In this document: piece after piece, positions 18,491-27,206 of the stretch
How positions within the stretch are numbered: the stretch's first letter is position 1
How the letters are laid out: each line of letters begins with the position of its first letter
DNA from: Colwellia sp.
GTDB taxonomy: Bacteria; Pseudomonadota; Gammaproteobacteria; Enterobacterales; Alteromonadaceae
Reading direction: 5' to 3'
DNA: 64,000 bases
NCBI GenBank assembly: GCA_020630795.1
Contig: JAHDIK010000007.1
Span: 81,170-145,169 of the forward strand
Made by a program: the position numbers and the translations under genes
Notes under the pieces: generated by a model
The model's input: the letters and a program-made list of their open reading frames with translations, nothing else
What the model was told of the DNA's origin: nothing
The model's database searches: none

Positions 18491-18934
18491 ATGCCTGATC
18501 AAAATGAAGAACTAAAACGCGCTGGTTTAAAAATTACACTTCCGAGAGTAAAAATATTATCTATTTTACAAAACCCAGCAAATCAACACATCAGTGCTGA
18601 GGATGTTTATAAGATCTTATTAGAACAACAAGAAGAAATTGGCTTAGCAACGGTTTATCGAGTACTCAACCAATTTGATGATGCTGGTATTGTAACTCGA
18701 CATCACTTTGAAGGTGGTAAATCAGTATTTGAATTATCACATAAAAAACATCACGATCATCTTGTATGTTTAAACTGTGGTAAAGTTGTTGAATTTGAAG
18801 ATGATATTATTGAACAACGTCAACTCGACATCGCAGAATCGCACGAGATTAAGCTAACAAACCACAGCTTATACTTGTATGGCGAATGTAACGACAGCGA
18901 AGCATGTGAAGCCTACCGCAAAGCTAATTTATAA
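18491..18934 (+). CDS. fur: Ferric uptake regulator Fur
   Basis: This 147-residue iron-dependent repressor has the winged-helix domain (LKRAGLKITLPRVKIL, EIGLATVYRVLNQFDDAGIV) and the metal-binding HHDHLVCLNCGKVVEF with the CxxC pair. The C-terminus ends near CNDSEAC, a second Cys pair. The length matches gammaproteobacterial Fur. The fldA-fur order resembles E. coli, but a minus-strand DUF4442 gene has been placed between the two. I see no perfect 19-bp Fur box upstream, so autoregulation is not supported from sequence. Confidence 0.96.
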   Translation: MPDQNEELKRAGLKITLPRVKILSILQNPANQHISAEDVYKILLEQQEEIGLATVYRVLNQFDDAGIVTRHHFEGGKSVFELSHKKHHDHLVCLNCGKVVEFEDDIIEQRQLDIAESHEIKLTNHSLYLYGECNDSEACEAYRKANL

Positions 18935-18982
18935 TACGCTTAGTACGTTACAAATCATTTGTTTTTATAAATTTAAAACATA

Positions 18983-19009
18983 AAAAAACCGACATAATGT
19001 CGGTTTTTT
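18983..19009. terminator. Bidirectional terminator between fur and glnS
   Basis: A 12-bp stem (18983-18994 with 18998-19009, loop TAA; ACCGACA core) is flanked by A and T runs and serves the convergent fur and glnS. Confidence 0.9.
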
Positions 19010-19056
19010 ATTATCTAATTTTCTAGATAACAGTAGAAAGGCTAATAGTAATAAAA

Positions 19057-20730
19057 CTACTTACCTTCAATTTTTGCCCATGTATCACGTAACCCAACGG
19101 TTCTGTTGAATACTAATTTACTATCAACAGCATCTTCATTATCTAAACAAAAGTACCCTTGGCGTTCAAACTGAAAGCCCTGCTCTGGTCTAGCATTTTG
19201 TAAATAAGGCTCAACTTTAGCTTCGTTGTTAATAATTAACGAATCAGGGTTTATCACAGAATTAAAATCTTCAGCGGATGCTGGGTTAGCTACCGTGAAT
19301 AACCTATCATAAAGTCTAATTTCAGCGTCAAGACTTTGTTCTGCTGAAACCCAATGAATAACACCTTTAGGTTTAGTGCCATCCGTAGGGTTTTTGCCTA
19401 ATGTTTCAGGGTCATATTTACAATAAACCGTTGTAACATTACCGTTGTCATCTTTATCACAACGTGTTGCTGTTACCACATAAGCACCGCGTAAACGCAC
19501 GGCTTTATCAAGCACAAGTCGTTTATATTTTTTGTTCGCTTCTTCTCTAAAATCTTCAGCTTCAATATACAACTCGCGACTAAATGGAACAATTCGAGTT
19601 CCCTGCTCTTCATCGCTTGGGTGATTCTTAACAGTCAGTTCTTCAACTTTCGCTTCGTCGTAGTTTTCAATGACCAATTTAATTGGATCAAGCACAGCCA
19701 TTGCACGTGGAGCATTATCGTTTAAGTCTTCACGAATACACGCTTCTAGTACGCCCATTTCAACCGTATTGTCCATTTTGGTAACACCAATACGCTTAGT
19801 AAACTCTCTAATAGAAGCAGGTGTATAACCACGACGCCTAAAGCCAGCAATAGTAGGCATACGAGGATCGCTCCAACCTTCTACTAAATTTTCTTCTACA
19901 AGCGTGTGAAGCTTACGTTTACTCATCACCGTATATTCAAGGTTTAAGCGAGAAAACTCATACTGATGTGGCACTACGTCGATTGAAACATTCTCTAAAA
20001 CCCAATCGTATAAGCGACGATTATCTTGGAATTCAAGCGTACATAGTGAGTGTGTAATACCTTCGATGGCATCCGACAAACAATGTGTGAAGTCATACAT
20101 CGGGTAAATACACCACTTATCACCCGTTTGATGATGGTGAGCAAATTTAACACGATAAATAATAGGGTCGCGCATACACATAAAACTAGAAGACATGTCT
20201 ATTTTAGCGCGCAGAGAACACTCACCCTCTTTAAAACCACCATCTCTCATTTTTTGAAACAATGCTAAATTTTCTTCTGGGCTTGTATCTCTATATGGGC
20301 TGTTTTTACCGGGAGCCTTTAGTGTGCCTCGATATTCGCGAGTTTCTTCACCGTTTAAGAAACAAACGTAAGCAAGCCCTTTTTCAATAAGCTCAACGGC
20401 AAAACCATGTAAGCGGTCAAAATAATCAGACGAGTAATGAATATCGCCAGCCCATTCAAAGCCAAGCCATTTAACATCTTCTTGAATTGAGTTTACGTAA
20501 TCAATATCTTCTTTTTCAGGGTTTGTGTCGTCAAATCGAAGATTACATAAACCTTGATAGTCTTGAGCTATACCGAAATTTAAACAAATAGATTTTGCGT
20601 GACCTATATGTAAATAACCATTTGGTTCAGGGGGAAAACGCGTTTGCACAGCATTATGCTTTCCGCTAGCTAGATCAGCATCTATGATTTGGCGAATAAA
20701 ATTTGTTGGACGGTTTTCAGCTTCCGACAT
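19057..20730 (-). CDS. glnS: Glutaminyl-tRNA synthetase
   Basis: The 557-residue class I synthetase charges tRNA-Gln. The HIGH signature is [14 protein letters not shown] (about 33-46), followed by [12 protein letters not shown], and the KMSKS equivalent is VMSKRKLH. The C-terminal anticodon-binding beta barrels are complete ([27 protein letters not shown]). Length is that of E. coli GlnS. It is transcribed alone and shares its upstream 262-base spacer with the divergent signal peptidase gene. Confidence 0.97.
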   Translation of the reverse strand: MSEAENRPTNFIRQIIDADLASGKHNAVQTRFPPEPNGYLHIGHAKSICLNFGIAQDYQGLCNLRFDDTNPEKEDIDYVNSIQEDVKWLGFEWAGDIHYSSDYFDRLHGFAVELIEKGLAYVCFLNGEETREYRGTLKAPGKNSPYRDTSPEENLALFQKMRDGGFKEGECSLRAKIDMSSSFMCMRDPIIYRVKFAHHHQTGDKWCIYPMYDFTHCLSDAIEGITHSLCTLEFQDNRRLYDWVLENVSIDVVPHQYEFSRLNLEYTVMSKRKLHTLVEENLVEGWSDPRMPTIAGFRRRGYTPASIREFTKRIGVTKMDNTVEMGVLEACIREDLNDNAPRAMAVLDPIKLVIENYDEAKVEELTVKNHPSDEEQGTRIVPFSRELYIEAEDFREEANKKYKRLVLDKAVRLRGAYVVTATRCDKDDNGNVTTVYCKYDPETLGKNPTDGTKPKGVIHWVSAEQSLDAEIRLYDRLFTVANPASAEDFNSVINPDSLIINNEAKVEPYLQNARPEQGFQFERQGYFCLDNEDAVDSKLVFNRTVGLRDTWAKIEGK

Positions 20731-20992
20731 CCAAGGAACCTCTAAAATTTATAATAAAAACGTAAGTTAACGGCATTATATCAACACTTATACCGCTCTA
20801 ATAGAGCGAATATATAAAATTATATGCCAAGCTGTAAACGCGCGTATTTCAACATAAATTCTGCGTACACCTTATCAAAAATTACGACATATTCTTTTAC
20901 ATATTAATAAGCCAATACCACAACTTTATTTACATGTTGGAGTCAAACTACTATGCCAAATAACGACTACATAAACATAAAGGACTACGCGA

Positions 20993-21655
20993 ATGACATT
21001 GAATATTAAGTCTTTCTTCAAAAATAACCTTGGGTTAATTTCATTTATTGTATTAATGGTGTGCTTTAGGAGTGCTGTCGCCGATTGGTACACTATCCCT
21101 TCAAGCTCAATGGAGCCAACACTAGAAATAGGCGATCGTATTGTAGTTGACAAAATGGCATACGATTTACGCATACCATTAACTGAAGTATCAATGATGA
21201 AAACGGGTGAACCAGCACGAGGTGACATTGTTGTTTTTGAATCTGTTGCGGCAAACAACCGTTTAATAAAACGCGTAGTTGGTTTACCTGGTGATCGTGT
21301 TTCTATGAACAACGAAGTGCTTACCATCAATGGCGAAGTAATTAACTTTCAACCAAGTGCGGCGCCCTCAAACACGGGCGATGTAATCGAGAATCTATCG
21401 GGGTTGAAACACATTGTTAAATTTGACAGCTCCGCACCTGTTCATTTAGCCAATTTTAATACGGTCGTTGTACCTCAAGATCACTACTTAGTGCTTGGAG
21501 ATAATAGAAGAAACAGTGCTGACTCGAGAGTTTATGGATTTGTACCTCGTAACGAACTAAAAGGTAAAGCAAACTATGTCGCTTTTTCGCTAAACTACGA
21601 CAATTTTTACCTACCTAAACGTAATCGTTTTGCAGAAAGTTTATACACACTGTAA
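20993..21655 (+). CDS. lepB: Signal peptidase I, short form
   Basis: The 220-residue membrane protease has one N-terminal span (about 12-30), the Ser motif IPSSSMEPT with the nucleophile at about Ser39, the general-base Lys in RLIKRVVGLPGD at about Lys93, and GDNRRNSADSRVYG in the C-terminal box. It is about 100 residues shorter than E. coli LepB, lacks the second N-terminal span, and is not next to lepA or rnc. It may be a second or specialised signal peptidase; the main lepB may lie elsewhere. The start is ATG at 20993, after AAGGACTACGCGA. Confidence 0.88.
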   Translation: MTLNIKSFFKNNLGLISFIVLMVCFRSAVADWYTIPSSSMEPTLEIGDRIVVDKMAYDLRIPLTEVSMMKTGEPARGDIVVFESVAANNRLIKRVVGLPGDRVSMNNEVLTINGEVINFQPSAAPSNTGDVIENLSGLKHIVKFDSSAPVHLANFNTVVVPQDHYLVLGDNRRNSADSRVYGFVPRNELKGKANYVAFSLNYDNFYLPKRNRFAESLYTL

Positions 21656-21678
21656 CTAAATACCACGTAGCGTGTTAA

Positions 21679-21699
21679 AGAGCCCTGTGAACGGGCTCT
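21679..21699 (+). terminator. Probable terminator of the signal peptidase gene
   Basis: A 7-bp GC-rich stem AGAGCCC (21679-21685) pairs with GGGCTCT (21693-21699). The T-run after it is weak (AAGCTTTT). Confidence 0.55.
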
Positions 21700-21719
21700 A
21701 AGCTTTTAAAACGTTAGAT

Positions 21720-22088
21720 TTAATTGCTTTTTAAGAAGTACTTCCCATCAATAATTTCTACAGGAAAAGCCTGATTAAATTTGCTGAAAACACATATTGG
21801 GCGTTTATGCAGCGAACAGTAAACATTCCCATCAGGCTTCAGTTCATCTCTACTAATATCAGCGCCTTGATGCGGGCAAGCTGCTGGGATCACTCTGTAG
21901 TCGTCAAACCCACTGTCTAATACAATATGATACATAACGACTTTTTGAGATTGCGTAGTATTAGGTAATTGCGTGTGACCAACAAAAGTGCCTGCGACTT
22001 TGGTCGGCTTTACATCGATAACTTCAACGGGTGAAGTAACTTTTCCGCCGGCAGGAAACATTTTTTGGATTAAGTTTTGAGTAGACAT
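21720..22088 (-). CDS. Rieske-type [2Fe-2S] protein
   Basis: The 122-residue protein has the Rieske ligand pattern: ACPHQGADIS (Cys-x-His) and, about 15 residues later, YCSLHKRPICVF (Cys-x-x-His). There is no signal peptide or membrane anchor, so it resembles soluble ferredoxin-like Rieske proteins of dioxygenase or nitrite-reductase (NirD-like) systems, but no partner enzyme is nearby. ATG at 22088 is chosen; a TTG three codons upstream is also open, and neither has a clear SD. Partner and role are unknown. Confidence 0.85.
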   Translation of the reverse strand: MSTQNLIQKMFPAGGKVTSPVEVIDVKPTKVAGTFVGHTQLPNTTQSQKVVMYHIVLDSGFDDYRVIPAACPHQGADISRDELKPDGNVYCSLHKRPICVFSKFNQAFPVEIIDGKYFLKSN

Positions 22089-22173
22089 GCAACACAATAA
22101 TTAGGTTAACAGATAACATTATTTTATATTAAACATCAGTACAGTTACCAGTGTCTATAAACCCAATTATATC

Positions 22174-22208
22174 TAGGTAAACCGAAGGAAACTCCTCAGG
22201 TTTACCTA
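22174..22208 (-). terminator. Terminator-like hairpin after the 60-residue protein gene
   Basis: A 10-bp perfect outer stem (TAGGTAAACC, 22174-22183, with 22199-22208) encloses further GA/TC pairing. It lies 20 bases past the small gene. There is no T-run, so it may stabilise the mRNA end instead of terminating. Confidence 0.45.
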
Positions 22209-22228
22209 AAAATTATCAAACAACAAGG

Positions 22229-22411
22229 CTAATGTTCGTAAAAGTCGTACTCATCGTGCAGCGAAAGTTCGTGCTTAGAACGTTGTAGCTTTTTCGCTGC
22301 TCTAGCATCTCGGTGTTTGCGTTGCTTGGTATTCTTTTTAATTTCGTACTCTGAAAACTCAGTAAATTCTTCATCTTCATAATTGCTGTAATCGAATTGT
22401 TGTGTGCTCAT
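22229..22411 (-). CDS. Hypothetical small charged protein
   Basis: The 60-residue product has an acidic and aromatic N-half (FDYSNYEDEEFTEFSEYE) followed by a basic segment (KKNTKQRKHRDARAAKKLQRSKHE) and an acidic tail. There is no signal or membrane span. The layout (acidic head, then a basic RxxRAAKKL helix) recalls the PA3496-type short proteins of gammaproteobacteria, but I cannot confirm membership. The ATG at 22411 lies well clear of its neighbours, and hairpins on both sides support a separate transcript. Function unknown. Confidence 0.6.
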   Translation of the reverse strand: MSTQQFDYSNYEDEEFTEFSEYEIKKNTKQRKHRDARAAKKLQRSKHELSLHDEYDFYEH

Positions 22412-22533
22412 TGTAAAGTCTCATTATGTGTTTTCTTCCAATTTAATCATGCAATATGATTATTTTATGACAGTAAAATGAAACTTAAACAGGAATCAAT
22501 TATTCAGCTTTCCACATAATAAATTTACAATAA

Positions 22534-22572
22534 AAAACGAGAGCTAAACCTTATCGGTTACGCTCTCGTTTT
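22534..22572 (-). terminator. Terminator of the GH50 gene
   Basis: A 10-bp stem (AAAACGAGAG, 22534-22543, with CTCTCGTTTT, 22563-22572) has a smaller AACC/GGTT stem inside the loop. It reads into T residues on both strands and lies 43 bases after the GH50 stop. Confidence 0.8.
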
Positions 22573-22614
22573 ATCATCACTTAAACGATAGTCGTTTAGT
22601 TCAACTTAACATTA

Positions 22615-24996
22615 TCAAAACTCTTTATTATAACGTTTTGAATATATTGAACGGTTAAACGACTTAGCAGCTTCTACCATTGCAGGGTATGGAATATCTG
22701 TGGTTGAAACAAACCCTACGTTATATGGTTCGCCGTCATATGTTCTTCCTGTTAGTGGAGAATCTAAATATTGAAACCAGTGAGCCCCTACCATATTCTT
22801 ATGTGCTGCTACACTTGTCATATATGCTTTGTACATATTAGCGCGATCCATTTGATCGTCAGCTTGCACTAAACCAGGATGCAACAACCCCGTTCCTTTG
22901 GTAGCACCAATATGGAATTCACCAATAACAGTTGGTAAATCAATATCGTTTAAAAAGCTCCACTCAGCTGGCTGAACGCCTTCTTCATAAATATTGAAAC
23001 TAAGAACATCTGAATACTTAACTGATGCTTTTATAGTTTCTTTAGGCATACCAAAATTAGCCATACGAGCTCCCATATATAAATGGTTAGGTAGCACAGC
23101 TTCTAACGTGTCGTGAACAACTTTAAAGTATTCCTCTGAAAGCATTTCAAGCATATAAGAAATATCATCAACTAAAGCGTCCGGATACTCTTTTATATCA
23201 ACACCTTTTGATAGTTCTTTCCACGAGCCTAAATTTTGATTCCAAGCTGAGTTTAACTTAGATACATCGTGATATTTGTTTTTCAAATAACCTGTGAATG
23301 CTTCTTTAGCAGGGCTATCTTCATCGTTTAACGTCAGCGTAGTTAAAATAACACCGTAACGTTCTTTAATTGTACCATCAGGAAAGCCCCAGCTTTTTTC
23401 ATTGTCGACGAATACACCAACACACCAAGGAGAACCTTTAATTTCTTCTGCGATAACGTCAATTGTGATTTTAGCGCGCTTAACAAACTCTTTGTCGAAA
23501 GGATCAGGTAATGGTGACCAAACATCATGTTCAGACGCTAATGTTTTGTAATCACCAATAATCCAACCATTAGCAAAATACGGTACACGCTCATTTGGAT
23601 AAAATGCTGGGTCTACCCAGTTACCGAAAGATGTAAATCCCCAATTTTCCATACGAGATAAAGTTACGTCTTCCCACTTTTTAATATACGACTTTTCTTC
23701 AGTTTCACCGTAACGACGCTCTAAGTTTGCACGATAAAAACTAAAGGTTTCACCCGACTTAATAGGCCCTCTATGAACTGAACGTCGGTAACTATAGTGT
23801 TCGGCTAATGGATCATCGTATTCAGGTAACCAATTAAACATATTGTTACGCAATGTCGACGAAACATAACGAGACTTCATCACCTCGTCAGACACTTTTA
23901 CAATACCGATAGAATCTTCTGGTGTAACCTCATTTGGATCAACATAACGAACACTATCATCTTTAAAATCTATACCCGTTGTCGTCGTGGTATTCGCCAT
24001 ACGAACGTTAGCAACACCGTGTGAGAAGAACAAATAGCCTTCAGGGTCTACCATCCACCATTGGCCATCTACTTTTTTAGTTCTAAAATATCCAGTACCT
24101 TCAAATTTTGGCCCACTTTTCCACCCGCCAAATTTAGAGCGATCTTTCATTCGACCTTCAGACTCAAGCATTGCTAATTCTTTTTTAGCAACAGCTTGCA
24201 ACTCTGTTAAAGAATGAATTTTTGTAGGAAAATCTTGTTTAGCATTCTGGCCAAACTCATCAACAATGTTTTCTAAATATGCTAGTGAATATTCAGGATT
24301 TTTTCTTAAACGCACATTGTCGATAACAATAGGTTTGCTCGTTAAATTACCTCTTGTTAAGAAAGAAACTTCGGTAACGGCTGATAAATCAATATTACTT
24401 TTTCCGTAACGCCAGTAAAACATTTCATCATTCGTTTTCCATGGTACTGGGTTTTCACGAATACCTGAGTCTGCATCAACAAATTTACCTTTTAAAATTA
24501 CAAAGTAAGTTCCTGATTCTCCAGGTGCCAAGTTTACTGAATAATTAGCCGCTGACGTTCTAGTACCAGCGGCATTACCTGCGGGCAATTCACTCTTAGG
24601 TACGTCTGAAATCGAAATATATAATTGAATTGACTCTGTACCAGGGTTTTTAGCATCAATTGCTAAATGTACTTCGTCTGTGGTTGCAAAATTCCAAGGT
24701 GTTTCAGGCTGTAATACCACAGCAGAACGGTAAACATCAGATGAAAAATCAATTGATAGCTCGCCATCATTACCCGAAAGTTGATGCTGAAAACTAGCGC
24801 CACTTTCAATAACGTTTACTGGCAATTTTTTCTGGTTAAAATCAGTTAACGTCAAAACATTTTGATAATTTTGTTCATTCGCTAAGGTTTTAGTTTGGTT
24901 TATGTTGTCGCTTTGCTGTGAACAGCCAGCTAACAACATACTCATCAGGCAAATAGGTGACCATCTTCCCTGTACGTATTTTTTGTAGTTAATCAT
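22615..24996 (-). CDS. GH50-family beta-agarase-like lipoprotein
   Basis: This 793-residue protein has a lipoprotein signal ending LLAGC (lipidated Cys25), so it should be membrane-anchored outside the cytoplasm. Residues about 45-235 form a beta-rich carbohydrate-binding-like domain. The rest is a (beta/alpha)8 hydrolase of the GH50 type: the GQWWMVDPEGYLFFSHGVANV entry motif, acid/base candidate Glu533 in FVDNEKSWG, and nucleophile candidate Glu693 in IGEFHIG, followed by GAHWFQYLDSPLTGR. GH50 enzymes cleave agarose or neoagaro-oligosaccharides. No other agar-degradation gene is adjacent. The TonB receptor fragment at the window start is 21 kb away, and no link to it can be shown. Substrate specificity is inferred. 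Confidence 0.88.
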   Translation of the reverse strand: MINYKKYVQGRWSPICLMSMLLAGCSQQSDNINQTKTLANEQNYQNVLTLTDFNQKKLPVNVIESGASFQHQLSGNDGELSIDFSSDVYRSAVVLQPETPWNFATTDEVHLAIDAKNPGTESIQLYISISDVPKSELPAGNAAGTRTSAANYSVNLAPGESGTYFVILKGKFVDADSGIRENPVPWKTNDEMFYWRYGKSNIDLSAVTEVSFLTRGNLTSKPIVIDNVRLRKNPEYSLAYLENIVDEFGQNAKQDFPTKIHSLTELQAVAKKELAMLESEGRMKDRSKFGGWKSGPKFEGTGYFRTKKVDGQWWMVDPEGYLFFSHGVANVRMANTTTTTGIDFKDDSVRYVDPNEVTPEDSIGIVKVSDEVMKSRYVSSTLRNNMFNWLPEYDDPLAEHYSYRRSVHRGPIKSGETFSFYRANLERRYGETEEKSYIKKWEDVTLSRMENWGFTSFGNWVDPAFYPNERVPYFANGWIIGDYKTLASEHDVWSPLPDPFDKEFVKRAKITIDVIAEEIKGSPWCVGVFVDNEKSWGFPDGTIKERYGVILTTLTLNDEDSPAKEAFTGYLKNKYHDVSKLNSAWNQNLGSWKELSKGVDIKEYPDALVDDISYMLEMLSEEYFKVVHDTLEAVLPNHLYMGARMANFGMPKETIKASVKYSDVLSFNIYEEGVQPAEWSFLNDIDLPTVIGEFHIGATKGTGLLHPGLVQADDQMDRANMYKAYMTSVAAHKNMVGAHWFQYLDSPLTGRTYDGEPYNVGFVSTTDIPYPAMVEAAKSFNRSIYSKRYNKEF

Positions 24997-25134
24997 AAGT
25001 ATTCCCCGTTAAATTTATTTGTTATGCGTGTTAACATTTAAATAAAAAGAAAACTTAACATATATTTCAATTGTTAACAATTAACAACAATTTTATAAAG
25101 GCTAGATAACTAAAAAATAAAACGAAGCAAACAT

Positions 25135-25755
25135 ATGCTAACCTCAAACTTATTAAATATACGGATACTCATACAAAGTCTGATGGAAAATTTAATTACT
25201 CAAGTAAAAAGCTGTACGTTATGCGAGGCCATACTCCCTATGCCTCCAAAACCTATACTCCAACTAAGTAAAAACAGTAAAATTCTTATTGCTGGACAAG
25301 CGCCTGGAGCAGTAACTCATCAAAAAGGAATTCCGTTTGATGATATGAGTGGTGACAGGTTAAGAAGTTGGCTAGGGGTTTCTAAAGCGCAGTTTTATAA
25401 CCCAGAGTTATTCTCAATTCTTCCCATGAGTTTTTGTTACCCCGGAAAAGGTAAGTCAGGCGATCTACCACCGCCAGCTTTATGTGCTAGCACGTGGAGA
25501 AATAGCATTCTAGCTCACTGCAAAAATATTGAATTAACCATAGTGTTAGGGAAATACGCCGTTAAATGGCACCTTAATTCTACTGATTCAATATCAACAC
25601 ACGCTCAAAATTGGCAGAATTTACTCAACAACAATACAATTGTATTACCGCACCCTAGCCCTAGAAACAATATCTGGCTTAAAAAACACTCATGGTTTGA
25701 ATCTCAAGTCGTTCCAGCACTAAAGAAACGAGTTAATGCGATAATTCCTTGTTAA
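25135..25755 (+). CDS. Uracil-DNA glycosylase superfamily protein
   Basis: The product of up to 206 residues resembles UDG-fold proteins of the family 4/5-like group: ILIAGQAPGAVTHQKGIPFDDMSGDRLRSWL (motif 1 region), the SFCYPGKGKSGDLPPP loop, IVLGKYAVKWHL and the late motif LPHPSPRN. One CTLC pair near the N-terminus may be left from a 4Fe-4S site, but the other usual cysteines are not evident. It may act in base-excision repair or have lost glycosylase activity. The start is uncertain: ATG 25135 or ATG 25183 (MENLITQVKSC); neither has a good SD. Confidence 0.8.
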   Translation: MLTSNLLNIRILIQSLMENLITQVKSCTLCEAILPMPPKPILQLSKNSKILIAGQAPGAVTHQKGIPFDDMSGDRLRSWLGVSKAQFYNPELFSILPMSFCYPGKGKSGDLPPPALCASTWRNSILAHCKNIELTIVLGKYAVKWHLNSTDSISTHAQNWQNLLNNNTIVLPHPSPRNNIWLKKHSWFESQVVPALKKRVNAIIPC

Positions 25756-25854
25756 TTTAGAATATTAAATAACATTATGGGGAGTCATGCGTTAAAATTA
25801 CGTAAATGCTTAAACAGCAGCATATATTTTTAACTCTCAACAAAAGGCCTAATA

Positions 25855-26262
25855 ATGAGCGCTGATAATCCATACCATAATAATCCTCTCCACGGCCTGA
25901 AACTTGAAACACTGTTAACAGAAATTGTTGATGAATACGGTTTTGAACTTTTAGACGCATACTTAAATATTAATTGTTTTAGAAAAAATCCGAGTATTGC
26001 CTCTAGTATGAAGTTTTTGAAAAAAACAGACTGGGCACGAGAAAAAGTTGAAGCGTTTTACATGTATCAATACAAAGGACTACCAAAAGCTGACAGAACT
26101 CAATTCGAACTCCCTCCTAGAGAGCGCATAGTACCTGCTCATCATAAACCGAAAGAGCCTGCAGCATTAAGCTTTGAAGATGCTGAACGTTTACGTGCTA
26201 AAAAAGCTAAGAAAACTCGAGAATATGCTTCAAATAAAGGTGGGCTTTGGGGTAATAGCTAA
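25855..26262 (+). CDS. VF530 family (DUF2132) DNA-binding protein
   Basis: The N-terminal about 75 residues carry the VF530 pattern: [53 protein letters not shown]. The family is a small helical fold proposed to bind DNA. About 60 extra charged residues follow ([35 protein letters not shown]), longer than the minimal domain. The role is unknown. It stands alone on the plus strand after the UDG-like gene. Confidence 0.88.
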   Translation: MSADNPYHNNPLHGLKLETLLTEIVDEYGFELLDAYLNINCFRKNPSIASSMKFLKKTDWAREKVEAFYMYQYKGLPKADRTQFELPPRERIVPAHHKPKEPAALSFEDAERLRAKKAKKTREYASNKGGLWGNS

Positions 26263-26402
26263 CCCTATTATTAACTTATTTGTTTGCTAATAGTGTACAT
26301 TTACTCATTTTTTAGCGCGTTGCTTAAATCAAAATGTAGCTTGTCTATCGGTAATAAAAGCATCTAATAAAAAATAAAAACACTTTAATAACAACGAAAT
26401 AC

Positions 26403-26444
26403 GTGACACTTAAAAATATTTTAACTTTTATTTTTAAGTGTCAC
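26403..26444. repeat. 16-bp perfect inverted repeat between the VF530 gene and a secreted-protein gene
   Basis: GTGACACTTAAAAATA (26403-26418) and its exact complement (26429-26444) enclose a 10-base AT spacer. There is no T-run after the plus-strand arm, so it is not a normal terminator. A second small inverted repeat (AATATT-GT-AATATT) follows directly. Possible meanings are an mRNA hairpin or a remnant of a small mobile repeat. Confidence 0.7.
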
Positions 26445-26524
26445 AATATTGTAATATTAATATGTTAGCCAATCAGTAATTCCCTTGCTAAGATTAACGT
26501 AAGATTTAGTGAAGGAGAGATAAA

Positions 26525-26839
26525 ATGTTTAAACGTATGTTAACACTGGTAGCCGTATTAAGTTTTAGCCAAGTTGCAGTAGCAAATGATTCTGAACAGA
26601 AAAATTCTGAAATTTTTAAATGCATAGACTCTAAAACACTAATAGCTCAAGAAGATTGTGTAGCAAATACTTTTGCAAAAAAATTAAAAAGCCAAGACTT
26701 TTTTAATCAACTTTCTTATCAAGCAGATCAGCCAAGTGGCGACGCATTTGCAACCATTACATATTACCCAAAGCAGAAACTTATCGAAGTTAAATCGTTA
26801 GAGCCTAGAACAGACACGTCGCTCATTGCGAGCAGATAA
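26525..26839 (+). CDS. Hypothetical secreted or periplasmic protein
   Basis: The 104-residue product starts with a typical Sec signal (MFKRMLTLVAVLSFSQVAVA) cleaved near AVA-ND, leaving about 84 residues with two Cys (FKCIDSK, QEDCVAN) that could form a disulfide. AAGGAGAG lies 6-7 bases before the ATG, so the start is firm. I do not recognise the family. It is monocistronic, with a hairpin terminator 26 bases after the stop. Confidence 0.75.
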   Translation: MFKRMLTLVAVLSFSQVAVANDSEQKNSEIFKCIDSKTLIAQEDCVANTFAKKLKSQDFFNQLSYQADQPSGDAFATITYYPKQKLIEVKSLEPRTDTSLIASR

Positions 26840-26864
26840 TACTCGTTTAGGTAGACAACTCCCC

Positions 26865-26892
26865 ATAAAGCCATTTTAATCAGTGGCTTTAT
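26865..26892 (+). terminator. Terminator of the secreted-protein gene
   Basis: A 9-bp stem ATAAAGCCA (26865-26873) pairs with TGGCTTTAT (26884-26892), followed by a T-rich stretch. Confidence 0.7.
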
Positions 26893-27206
26893 TTATTCTA
26901 TAGCTTTGTTCTTGTTTATATGGCGATAATTTTATTCGCTCGAAAATAAATCAATAGAAACATCAAACTAGTTATTCACCTTCATAAATAACAATTAGCG
27001 AAAAAGAATCCTTATTAATTCATCATATTTCAATGATTCTCTCTCAACCATTTACTATACTCTAGTGATTGAGTATCTATTTATTCGGGCTTACTTTTTC
27101 AGAAAAATGTACTCTACCCCTAAATAATTTATTTTAATTATGCTTATATAACGTATGTAGTGTTAAATTATGCGTAATAAAACAATATATCTAATGGAGA
27201 TAATAA
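26893..27206. other. AT-rich spacer before the DHH gene
   Basis: These 314 bases hold no supported gene. The DHH promoter is expected near the right end; TATAAC at about 27146 is a weak -10 candidate. A small inverted repeat ATACTC-N8-GAGTAT stands near 27058-27077. Nothing else is recognised. Confidence 0.5.

Noticed and set aside
20926-21330. 134-residue minus-strand frame over the signal peptidase gene
   Set aside because: It is antisense to the catalytic part of a complete signal peptidase and has no SD or recognisable motifs.
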